11,081 nt of DNA from Lachnospiraceae bacterium UBA5895 (GCA_002431915.1 DJEP01000078.1:13085-24165); one strand, 5' to 3'. Positions 1 to 5,715 are shown, numbered from the stretch's first letter. Numbers and translations: made by a program. The notes: generated by a model not told the origin, from the sequence alone.

Positions 1-422
1 ACATCCAGCAGATTGATCACCTGCATGTCTTTGTTCACGGCCTCCTTGAGTGCATCCTCCACCCATTCATCGGATTCTCCGCCAACATATACGAACATAT
101 CGCAGTCCGAAATCTTCATGATATCTTCTGCTGTAGGCTGGTAGCTGTGCAGATCCACGCCGTTATCTAACAGCATGGTCAGATCCACGTGGGAAATCTC
201 GTCTCCTACGATTTCTTTTACCCAGTCATATTCCGGGAAAATCGTTGTTACAATCTTTATTTTTTTGTCTTCTTCCTGGGATTCTTCCGTCTGTTGGTCT
301 GTTGTCTGTGCTGCAGTAACAGACGGATTTTCTACAGAATTTTCAGAATTTTGTGAACCACAAGCAGACAGACCGCATGTTGCCATTGCGGCTGTCAGAA
401 TCATTACGATAAATTTTTTCAT
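1..422 (-). CDS. znuA: Zinc/manganese ABC transporter substrate-binding lipoprotein, ZnuA-like (partial, N-terminal 140 residues)
   Basis: The visible part begins with a lipoprotein signal peptide (MKKFIVMILT onward) ending in the lipobox LSAC, with the lipidated Cys at residue 21. A Ser/Thr/Gln/Glu-rich linker of about 30 residues then tethers the domain to the membrane. From residue about 54 the cluster-A1 metal-binding fold starts (KIKIVTTIFPEYDWVKEI). GVDLHSYQPTAED matches the family's first metal-ligand region, with His92 as the expected ligand. The remaining ligands lie beyond the window edge. The start is set by GGAGG eight bases upstream of the ATG. The gene is third in an operon behind a Fur-family repressor and a small membrane protein, so it should deliver zinc (less likely manganese) to a ZnuBC-type permease presumably encoded further left. 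Metal identity is inferred from family and context. Confidence 0.88.
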   Translation of the reverse strand, partial: MKKFIVMILTAAMATCGLSACGSQNSENSVENPSVTAAQTTDQQTEESQEEDKKIKIVTTIFPEYDWVKEIVGDEISHVDLTMLLDNGVDLHSYQPTAEDIMKISDCDMFVYVGGESDEWVEDALKEAVNKDMQVINLLD

Positions 423-493
423 GAATAAAACCTCCGTTGTCTGCGCCAAAAGCGCATATTGCGTTTACCATTTTGTCAACAACACGGTTTTAT

Positions 494-793
494 TCAATCA
501 TTCATTCTTACCTTTTGAGCGACTAAAGAGGAGCAGAGAACGGTAGAGCGATGCCACTGAGCCACCTGTATCCCACCGGTCACCGTAAACGATACACATA
601 CTGCCACTACGAACCCGGTTCCGAGATTCCTTAAGGTCTGCTCCGCCTGATGTATACATGCGCAGACAGGGCAGTCTTCTCCCGTACACTGATGGCCTTC
701 CTCTTTTATGATATAGAAAAGAGAGACAAGCATAACCGTTACAAGCACGGTGCATACAATTCCTGAAAGCAATCTTAATCTTCTGCTGTTCAT
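494..793 (-). CDS. Small two-helix membrane protein with extracytoplasmic His/Cys cluster (function unknown)
   Basis: This 99-residue protein has a positively charged start (MNSRRLRLL), a hydrophobic helix at about residues 8-29, a polar loop, and a second hydrophobic helix at about 59-77. The positive-inside rule puts the loop outside the cell. The loop carries His34, Cys36, Cys41, Cys44, Cys46 and His48 in the pattern GHQCTGEDCPVCACIH, which could bind a metal ion or form disulfides. AGGAG seven bases upstream supports the ATG. It lies 18 bases downstream of the Fur-family gene and about 70 bases upstream of the zinc-binding lipoprotein gene, with no terminator between, so it is probably co-transcribed and metal-regulated. 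I do not recognise a named family. A metal sensor, an accessory metal-capture protein or an assembly factor for the transporter are possibilities, none shown by the sequence. Confidence 0.75.
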   Translation of the reverse strand: MNSRRLRLLSGIVCTVLVTVMLVSLFYIIKEEGHQCTGEDCPVCACIHQAEQTLRNLGTGFVVAVCVSFTVTGGIQVAQWHRSTVLCSSLVAQKVRMND

Positions 794-811
794 CTGTCTC
801 TCTCCTTTCCC

Positions 812-1240
812 TTATCGTTTTGTCTCTTTTTCTCTGCACTCCCTGCAGATCCCGTAGAACACGGTCCGGATGGCATCCATCTCAAAACCATGGTGTTCCG
901 ATATGTGCTGTCTGAGATTCTCTACTTCGTTGCATTGCAGATGGATCAGTTTACCGCATTTTTCGCATTTGCAATGATAGCACCCCGTTTCCCCAATGCT
1001 GCCCTGTTCTCCCACATACTCGAAGCAGGCTGCGCTGGTTCCGTCCACCACATATTTTGCTACGGATCCCTCCGCTACCATTTTCTCCAACTGGCGGTAA
1101 ACCGTGGTAGTCCCCACCGTTATCCCCTGTTTTCTGAAATGTTCACAGATCTCATTTACGGTCACATGACTGCCTTGTACAGATTTCAAAAAGGTAAGCA
1201 ATTCGGCCATTTGTTTTGTTTTATATTGTGCCTTTGCCAA
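812..1240 (-). CDS. Fur-family metal-dependent repressor, probably Zur
   Basis: This 142-residue protein has the usual Fur-family length. The N-terminal winged helix has its recognition helix around TTTVYRQLEKM (residues 44-54). The C-terminal dimerisation domain has the structural zinc site formed by CEKC (92-95) and CREC (132-135), plus regulatory-site candidates His89 (in CYHC) and His116/His117 (EHHGF). The start is TTG: GGAGG lies eight bases before it and no ATG fits this site. The gene opens an operon leading to a small membrane protein and a ZnuA-type lipoprotein, which favours a zinc-responsive Zur over an iron Fur or a peroxide-sensing PerR. Two palindromes in its own promoter suggest autorepression. 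Family assignment is firm; the Zur subtype is inferred from neighbours. Confidence 0.9.
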   Translation of the reverse strand: MAKAQYKTKQMAELLTFLKSVQGSHVTVNEICEHFRKQGITVGTTTVYRQLEKMVAEGSVAKYVVDGTSAACFEYVGEQGSIGETGCYHCKCEKCGKLIHLQCNEVENLRQHISEHHGFEMDAIRTVFYGICRECREKETKR

Positions 1241-1261
1241 ACCGGATTCCTCCCTCTAATT

Positions 1262-1276
1262 TGAAAACCATTTTCA
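1262..1276 (-). promoter_or_regulatory. Fur/Zur-like operator, proximal copy
   Basis: TGAAAACCATTTTCA is a 7-1-7 inverted repeat with half-site TGAAAAY. It abuts and overlaps by one base the -10 box of the repressor promoter, covering the presumed transcription start, so a bound dimer would block initiation. Spacing and symmetry match Fur-superfamily boxes (for example TGATAATNATTATCA), although the bases are not identical to the Bacillus consensus. Confidence 0.72.
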
Positions 1277-1303
1277 TTTTACTACTTTTTTCCCGATTGT
1301 CAA
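1276..1303 (-). promoter_or_regulatory. Sigma-A promoter of the Fur/ZnuA operon
   Basis: On the minus strand there is a perfect -35 TTGACA (1298-1303), a 16-base spacer and a -10 TAAAAT (1276-1281). It is flanked on both sides by the same Fur-like operator, and the TTG start lies 35 bases downstream of the -10 box. Confidence 0.7.
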
Positions 1304-1310
1304 TACAATT

Positions 1311-1325
1311 TGAAAATCGTTTTCA
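1311..1325 (-). promoter_or_regulatory. Fur/Zur-like operator, distal copy
   Basis: TGAAAATCGTTTTCA is a second 7-1-7 palindrome, lying just upstream of the -35 box. With flanking bases, the two copies (1261-1280 and 1310-1329) agree at 18 of 20 positions. Their centres are 49 bp apart, so two dimers would bracket the promoter. Confidence 0.7.
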
Positions 1326-1381
1326 TTTTCTTGCAAACAGGATTCCTCATCTGATTATTTCTGATACCGTGCCATATAAAA

Positions 1382-2245
1382 TCACAGTTTTCCACCGTAT
1401 ACGGGGAATCCACTGTTCGCGCCGTAATTCTCAATATGCTTAAAGTTCTTCAGTACTTCCATATCCTCTGCGCTGATCTCGAAGTCTACCTCCGCATTGG
1501 TCTTCATATGTTCGGGGTTGCCGGTCTTGGGCAGAGAGATGGTGCCCAGCTGTAAGGTATAGCGGATGCACAGCTGGGGTACGGAGACACCGTATTTTTC
1601 TGCCATTGCCTGAATCTCGGGCTGATGCAGGATCTCACCATGGGCGATGGGGGAATAAGCCTCTACCGCAATGCCGTTCTTCTGGCAGTACTCTACCAGT
1701 TCCAGGGGAGTGTTGCTGATGTGGCACAGAATCTGATTTACCATAGGTTTGATCTCTGCGGTCTCTAACAAACTCTCAATGTCTCCCACCTGGAAATTGG
1801 AGATACCGATTGCTTTCAGTTTTCCGGCTTTATAAGCATCTTCCAGTGCTCTCCAGGCTGCTCTGTTGCCTTCCACGTAACGGTTCTCGCTCTGGTTGAC
1901 TTCCACCCAGGGCTGGGGAGAATGAATGATCATCATGTCCAGATAATCCAGTCCCATTTTTGCCAGAGTCTCATCAATGCTTGCGGCTGCGGATTCGTAA
2001 GTCTTGTGCTCTGCTGCCACCTTGGATACGACGAACAGCTCCTCTCTGGGTACGCCACAGGTTCTCACACCTTCTCCTACACCGCGCTCGTTGCCGTAAG
2101 CCTGTGCGGTGTCGATATGGCGGTATCCCAGTGCTACTGCTGCTTTCACAGCGTCTGCCACCTTATCATCGTCAATAAACCAGGTTCCCAGTCCCAACTG
2201 AGGGATCTTCACGCCATTATTTAAAGTTAAAGTATTCTGATACAT
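1382..2245 (-). CDS. Aldo/keto reductase, AKR5 (2,5-diketo-gluconate reductase-like) type
   Basis: This 287-residue cytosolic NAD(P)H-dependent oxidoreductase has the (beta/alpha)8 fold and typical length for prokaryotic AKRs. The catalytic tetrad is complete: Asp45 (YRHIDTAQAYGNE), Tyr50, Lys75 (FVVSK) and His108 (MMIIHSP). The signature GISNFQ and the late cofactor-binding segment with ISLPKTGNPEHMKTN are present. Such enzymes reduce aldehydes and small ketones such as methylglyoxal; the physiological substrate cannot be read from the sequence. AGGAG seven bases before the ATG supports the start. The gene is transcribed singly from its own promoter, which carries a MerR-type operator, suggesting induction by reactive aldehydes or electrophiles. 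The regulator is not in the window. No clear terminator follows the stop, so read-through into the Fur-family operon on the same strand is possible. Confidence 0.92.
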   Translation of the reverse strand: MYQNTLTLNNGVKIPQLGLGTWFIDDDKVADAVKAAVALGYRHIDTAQAYGNERGVGEGVRTCGVPREELFVVSKVAAEHKTYESAAASIDETLAKMGLDYLDMMIIHSPQPWVEVNQSENRYVEGNRAAWRALEDAYKAGKLKAIGISNFQVGDIESLLETAEIKPMVNQILCHISNTPLELVEYCQKNGIAVEAYSPIAHGEILHQPEIQAMAEKYGVSVPQLCIRYTLQLGTISLPKTGNPEHMKTNAEVDFEISAEDMEVLKNFKHIENYGANSGFPVYGGKL

Positions 2246-2328
2246 TTTGCTTCTCCTTTCAAAACTAATGCTTTGTTCCGTATTTTTTACCTTTTCTCCG
2301 TCAGAAACGCTCCTGATGGGATGATCTT

Positions 2329-2359
2329 ATCATAATACCTAAAGTTAGCTTTAGGTCAA
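2329..2359 (-). promoter_or_regulatory. MerR-type promoter and operator for the aldo/keto reductase
   Basis: On the minus strand, -35 TTGACC (2354-2359) and -10 TATGAT (2329-2334) are 19 bases apart, the over-long spacing typical of promoters activated by MerR-family proteins. The spacer is filled by the perfect palindrome ACCTAAAG N4 CTTTAGGT (2337-2356). The core 7-4-7 form CCTAAAG-CTAA-CTTTAGG is close to the AdhR site known from Bacillus (CTTAAAG-N4-CTTTAAG), which also drives aldehyde-detoxifying genes. An alternative -10 TATTAT with 16-base spacing overlaps it. Confidence 0.75.
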
Positions 2360-2480
2360 TATGGATTTTAAGAAAAATTTATTCGTTCCACTCATTTCAC
2401 TCATTTCACAAATTGTCAGCAAGTTGTTGACAGATTCCAATTTTATATTTTACCTATTGGAAAAATACGCTTGTTTCCTC
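2360..2480. other. AT-rich divergent intergenic segment with a 19-bp imperfect palindrome
   Basis: No gene is seen between the reductase and symporter promoters. The segment contains a perfect tandem nonamer ACTCATTTC (2390-2398 and 2399-2407) and an odd-symmetry palindrome TGTCAGCAAGTTGTTGACA (2414-2432) with one mismatched pair, centred at 2423. The palindrome lies about 50 bp upstream of the symporter -35 box and could be a regulator site. Confidence 0.4.
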
Positions 2481-2509
2481 TTGCACTATTTTTTTCATTA
2501 TGATATACT
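2481..2509 (+). promoter_or_regulatory. Sigma-A promoter of the AGCS symporter gene
   Basis: -35 TTGCAC (2481-2486), a 17-base spacer and -10 TATACT (2504-2509). Transcription should begin near 2516, giving a leader of about 98 nucleotides before the start codon. Confidence 0.7.
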
Positions 2510-2536
2510 GTGAAAAATAAAAAACGAAATACAGAT

Positions 2537-2592
2537 CAGGTAACTATGTCAGCGTGGACATCTTCGGATGTGTGCGCTTTTTCTTTTACCTG
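2537..2592 (+). promoter_or_regulatory. Structured leader/attenuator with terminator hairpin ahead of the symporter gene
   Basis: A 12-position stem (AGCGTGGACATC, 2551-2562, with GATGTGTGCGCT, 2567-2578; one G-G mismatch and two wobbles) is closed by the very stable C(UUCG)G loop. It is followed by TTTTTCTTTT, so it has the form of an intrinsic terminator placed between promoter and gene. ATGTC (2546-2550) can instead pair with GACAT (2557-2561), breaking the terminator stem. CAGGTAA (2537-2543) and TTACCTG (2586-2592) form an outer 7-bp stem that encloses everything. This is consistent with a riboswitch or peptide-dependent attenuator. It is not long enough for a tandem glycine riboswitch, and I cannot assign a known class by eye. 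Confidence 0.6.
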
Positions 2593-2593
2593 A
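2546..2593 (+). CDS. Possible 15-residue leader peptide
   Basis: The frame ATG to TGA encodes MSAWTSSDVCAFSFT and runs exactly through the leader hairpin, stopping 20 bases before the symporter start. Only a weak AGG (2538-2540) lies five bases upstream. Translation would disrupt the terminator stem. The Ser/Ala/Thr content is suggestive for an alanine/glycine-type transporter, but chance is a real alternative. Confidence 0.22.
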   Translation: MSAWTSSDVCAFSFT

Positions 2594-2613
2594 ATACAGA
2601 GAGGAGAATGTAT

Positions 2614-4092
2614 ATGGTAGAGCTCATAACCAATGTGAACAATGCCATCAACGGTTTCGTATGGGGTGTTCCCATGCTGGTACTGTTGGTAGGTACCGGT
2701 ATTCTGATGACGATCCTGACCCGTTTTTTCCAGTTATCCCACCTGGGACACTGGTTCAAAAACACGGTGGGCGGCATCTTTCACGACAAACATGTAACAA
2801 AGCATACGGAGGCCGGAGATCAGTCGATCTCCCAGTTCCAATCCCTGTGCACGGCGTTAGCCGCCACCATCGGTACCGGTAATATCGTAGGTGTGGCAAG
2901 TGCACTGGTGGCAGGCGGTCCCGGTGCCATCTTCTGGATGTGGATCGTGGCTTTCTTCGGCATGATGACCAACTATTCCGAAAATGTACTGGGCATCTAC
3001 TACCGACGTAAAAACTCCAAAGGCGAATGGAGCGGCGGTGCCATGTATTATCTGAAGGACGGGCTCGGTTCCTATAAGGGCTGCAAACAGATCGGTGCCG
3101 TACTGGCTGTACTGTTCTCCGCTTTCTGTCTGTTAGCGTCCTTCGGTATCGGCAACATGAGTCAGGTCAATTCCATCGCTGCCAACATGACCTCTGCCTT
3201 CTCCATTCCCGCTACGGTAACCGGCATCGTACTGGTGATCATCGGTGCACTGGTCATTGTCGGTGGGTTAAAGCGCATTGCTGCCGTCACCGAGAAGCTG
3301 GTTCCTTTCATGGCGATTGCTTATGTCATCGGTGCACTGGTGATCTTCTTCGTGAATATCGGTCACGTGGGCGCCGTATTTACCGCTATTTTCAAAGGAG
3401 CCTTCGGTCTGCGGGCCGTGGGCGGCGGTATCGTGGGTTCCGGTGTGAAGCTGGCTCTGACCTGGGGCATGAAGCGCGGTGTGTTCTCCAACGAAGCCGG
3501 TCTTGGTTCTTCTGTTATGGTGCATTCCAGTTCCAACGTAAAAGAGCCCGTACGTCAGGGTATGTGGGGCATCTTTGAAGTGTTCGCCGACACCATGGTG
3601 GTATGTACCCTGACAGCCTTCGCGGTTCTGTCCTCCGGACTGATCGATTTAGACACCGGTGCCGTACTGGTGGATGTATCCGGTTCCGCTCTGGTAGGTC
3701 AGGCTTTTGCTACCGTATTCGGCAGCTTCGGTCCCGCCTTCATTGCCATTGCAATCCTGCTGTTCGCGTTTTCCACCGTGCTGGGCTGGAGCCACTACGG
3801 ATCCAAGGCATGTGAATATTTATTCGGCACGAAATCCACCATTGTCTACAAGGTCGTGTTCGTACTGATGATCTTCATCGGCTGCACCATGAACCTTGGT
3901 CTGGCCTGGGATCTGTCCGACACCTTCAACGGTCTGATGGCGATTCCCAACCTGATTGGTGTCATCGCACTGTCTCCCGTAGTAGTGAAGATCACCCGCA
4001 ACTACGTTGCCCGTATCATTAAAAAAGAGGATGTGAAGCCCCTGTTATCCGTCTTCCCTGAAATTCAGGAAGAACAGGAAAAAGCCGTATAA
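2614..4092 (+). CDS. Sodium:alanine/glycine symporter, AGCS family
   Basis: This 492-residue polytopic inner-membrane protein takes up alanine or glycine with sodium. The family signature GGPGAIFWMWIVAFFG is at residues 101-116, preceded by GTGNIVGVA (87-95); NEAGLGSS (293-300) is the second conserved block. About ten to eleven hydrophobic segments run from residue 15 to about 465, and a charged tail follows. The start is ATG 2614, with GGAG seven bases upstream. ATG 2608 is only one base from that site, and an in-frame GTG at 2554 lies inside a terminator hairpin. The gene has its own promoter and a structured leader, so expression is probably controlled after initiation. Its stop faces the MATE gene with only 7 bases between. 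Alanine versus glycine preference cannot be decided here. Confidence 0.95.
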   Translation: MVELITNVNNAINGFVWGVPMLVLLVGTGILMTILTRFFQLSHLGHWFKNTVGGIFHDKHVTKHTEAGDQSISQFQSLCTALAATIGTGNIVGVASALVAGGPGAIFWMWIVAFFGMMTNYSENVLGIYYRRKNSKGEWSGGAMYYLKDGLGSYKGCKQIGAVLAVLFSAFCLLASFGIGNMSQVNSIAANMTSAFSIPATVTGIVLVIIGALVIVGGLKRIAAVTEKLVPFMAIAYVIGALVIFFVNIGHVGAVFTAIFKGAFGLRAVGGGIVGSGVKLALTWGMKRGVFSNEAGLGSSVMVHSSSNVKEPVRQGMWGIFEVFADTMVVCTLTAFAVLSSGLIDLDTGAVLVDVSGSALVGQAFATVFGSFGPAFIAIAILLFAFSTVLGWSHYGSKACEYLFGTKSTIVYKVVFVLMIFIGCTMNLGLAWDLSDTFNGLMAIPNLIGVIALSPVVVKITRNYVARIIKKEDVKPLLSVFPEIQEEQEKAV

Positions 4093-4099
4093 TTTAAGA

Positions 4100-5461
4100 T
4101 CATACTTCTTCTCTGGTAATATTCTTCGCCCATTTGCCCTCGCGGTAATGCTTAATGACCCAGGGCCATTTGACAAATTCATCAGTGCATAACAGGAAAT
4201 AGACCCACAGCACCGGGAGTTTCAGTACAAATGCGGCGAAGAATCCCAGAGGGATTGCATAACACCACATATCGATGGTATCGCAGATCAGTCCGAACTT
4301 CGTATCCCCGCCGGCACGGAAGACTCCGGCAATCAGCGCCGTATTCACGGCAGAACCCATAATATAATAAGTATTGATGAGCAGCATATATTTCAGATAA
4401 TGCATGGCTGTGTCATTCAATGTAGCAAACCGCAACACAAAGGGCGTGATTGCCAGTACGATCAGACCGCCGATGGCTCCGGCGATGACCACCAGCTTCA
4501 ACATCCGGGAAGCGTAGCTCTTCGACTTCTCCAGATCTCCTTTTCCCATAATATTCCCAAGCAATATGCCACCCGCACTGGCGATGGCGAAGCAGAATAC
4601 CGTACCGATATTCCTCACCACCGTCACCAGAGAGTTGGCTGCCACCGCATCCGTTCCCAGATGTCCCAGGATCACGGAATACATGGAAAATGCCACGCTC
4701 CAGGACACATCATTACCCAGTGCAGGCAGGGACAGGCGCATGAAATCTTTCGTCAGCACCTTGCTGCGTGTGAACAGGTACTTCGGATTTAACTTCACAT
4801 TTTTACTTAAGAAGGACACAATAACGCAAGCCAGCAGTTCCACCAGCCGGGACATCGCCGTGGCGATGGCTACTCCGGTAGCTCCCAGCTTCGGCATGCC
4901 GAACAGTCCGAAGATAAAGGTGGCATTCAGAATAATATTCAACACGAATGCCAGCATATTCAACACCATGCTGACCGTCACCCGCCCCACGCTGCGCAGG
5001 ATGGCCAGGTAGACCTCCGTAATGCCCCAGCACAGATAAGTGATGCCCATGATCCGCAGGTAAGAGGCGCCAATGGTGATCAGCTCCTGATCGGAGGTAA
5101 ACAAAAGCATCATATATTGCGGTAGAAAAAATGCCACCAGCGCCACCAATCCCGAAATGGCCATGGAAAAGCGCAGGGTAATGCCCTCTACCGTATGGAT
5201 CGCTTCCAGATTCCCTTTTCCGTAATACTGGGCACACAATAAGGACGCTCCCGTCCCAAGTCCGTAATACACCATAAATAAAATATTGGAGTAATTCGCC
5301 GCCAGCGATACCGCGGAGATAGCGGACTGCCCCACATAATTCAACATAATGACATCCGCGGAATTCACCGCCGCACTGAGCAGATTCTGTATGATGATCG
5401 GAATGGTCAGTTTGAACATCTGCCGGTAAAAATCGTCTTTTTTCATTGCTGTCAGTTTCAT
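4100..5461 (-). CDS. MATE-family multidrug/metabolite efflux transporter
   Basis: The 453-residue integral membrane protein has two homologous six-helix halves and the normal MATE length. The first half opens with FKLTIPIIIQNLLSAAVNSADVIMLNYVG, where the conserved Pro and Asp of helix 1 are visible, followed by ALRS-like ILRSVGRV and NMLAFVLNIILNATFIFG. The second half repeats the layout with RLSLPALGNDVSWSV and AGVFRAGGDTKFG. MATE proteins export organic cations or small metabolites using a sodium or proton gradient; the substrate is not evident. The start is ATG 5461, with GAGG six bases upstream; the GTG at 5473 would use that same GAGG as coding sequence. The gene follows a siderophore-type import operon but is separated by a strong terminator and has its own candidate promoter within an intergenic repeat. 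Confidence 0.92.
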   Translation of the reverse strand: MKLTAMKKDDFYRQMFKLTIPIIIQNLLSAAVNSADVIMLNYVGQSAISAVSLAANYSNILFMVYYGLGTGASLLCAQYYGKGNLEAIHTVEGITLRFSMAISGLVALVAFFLPQYMMLLFTSDQELITIGASYLRIMGITYLCWGITEVYLAILRSVGRVTVSMVLNMLAFVLNIILNATFIFGLFGMPKLGATGVAIATAMSRLVELLACVIVSFLSKNVKLNPKYLFTRSKVLTKDFMRLSLPALGNDVSWSVAFSMYSVILGHLGTDAVAANSLVTVVRNIGTVFCFAIASAGGILLGNIMGKGDLEKSKSYASRMLKLVVIAGAIGGLIVLAITPFVLRFATLNDTAMHYLKYMLLINTYYIMGSAVNTALIAGVFRAGGDTKFGLICDTIDMWCYAIPLGFFAAFVLKLPVLWVYFLLCTDEFVKWPWVIKHYREGKWAKNITREEV

Positions 5462-5483
5462 GGTATTCCTCACAGTTTCTAAT

Positions 5484-5609
5484 TTATTCTTGTTCCCTAC
5501 ATACCTGATTTGCTTTTTCTGCCTTTAGGCATGTATTTTTTCCACGCTCACACATACCCGATTTGCTTTTTCTGCTTTTAGGCATGTATTTTCCTGCGCG
5601 CTCACACAT
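5484..5609 (-). CDS. Possible 41-residue upstream ORF in repeat array
   Basis: ATG at 5609 is preceded by AGGAG with a six-base gap. The frame runs to TAA at 5484, 22 bases before the MATE start. The product is a Lys/Arg/Cys-rich peptide (begins MCERAGKYMP, ends CREQE). It is made of two copies of the tandem repeat read in different frames, because the period is 53 rather than 54 bp. It resembles no family I know and may be only repeat sequence, but the ribosome site and position are suited to a leader peptide. Confidence 0.2.
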   Translation of the reverse strand: MCERAGKYMPKSRKSKSGMCERGKNTCLKAEKANQVCREQE

Positions 5610-5704
5610 ACCTGACTCCTTTTTGGGGCTTTTATGTATGTATTTCTCTGACAATTATACATACTCAAATGGTTTTTTCAACCTTTACACATGTATTTTC
5701 CTGA
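5498..5704 (-). repeat. Four degenerate 53-54-bp tandem repeats forming RNA hairpins
   Basis: ACATACC-like starts fall at 5499, 5552, 5606 and 5659 and ATGTATT blocks at 5531, 5584, 5638 and 5691, giving periods of 53, 54 and 53. The two copies nearest the MATE gene are almost identical; the others keep the ends and an A-rich centre. In minus-strand RNA the ends pair, for example UACAUGCCU (5527-5535) with AGGUAUGUA (5498-5506), with a G-U pair that becomes A-U in the third copy. On the plus strand the same position would be an A-C mismatch, so the minus-strand transcript is the likelier structured form. Apart from the short ORF described separately, this 306-base gap holds no gene. Confidence 0.8.
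5654..5681 (-). promoter_or_regulatory. Candidate promoter of the MATE gene inside the fourth repeat
   Basis: On the minus strand, -35 TTGAAA (5676-5681), a 16-base spacer and a perfect -10 TATAAT (5654-5659). It lies downstream of the terminator closing the ABC operon and would give a leader of about 190 nucleotides containing three of the four hairpin repeats. Confidence 0.5.
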
Positions 5705-5715
5705 TATTCTTACTC

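Noticed and set aside
423..493. Internal promoter or terminator ahead of the zinc-binding lipoprotein gene
   Set aside because: A TTGACA-like hexamer has no -10 at a fitting distance, and the short TGCGC/GCGCA hairpin has no U tract.
498..839. 113-codon frame overlapping the Cys-cluster membrane protein
   Set aside because: Highly basic shadow frame overlapping the end of the repressor gene; the 99-residue frame has the ribosome site and membrane helices.
2554..2613. In-frame GTG start extending the symporter by 20 residues
   Set aside because: It lies inside the terminator hairpin and has no ribosome site; GGAG is correctly placed for ATG 2614.
2516..2613. Glycine riboswitch
   Set aside because: The leader is only about 98 nucleotides with a single main hairpin and lacks room for the aptamer architecture.
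4566..5012. 148-codon plus-strand frame within the MATE gene
   Set aside because: It is antisense shadow of a clear membrane protein gene without its own start signals.
5525..5662. 45-codon minus-strand frame starting in the fourth repeat
   Set aside because: No ribosome site, the start overlaps the candidate -10 box and would precede the transcription start.
5498..5704. CRISPR array
   Set aside because: Whole 53-54-bp units are similar, there are no unique spacers alternating with identical repeats, and no cas gene is nearby.
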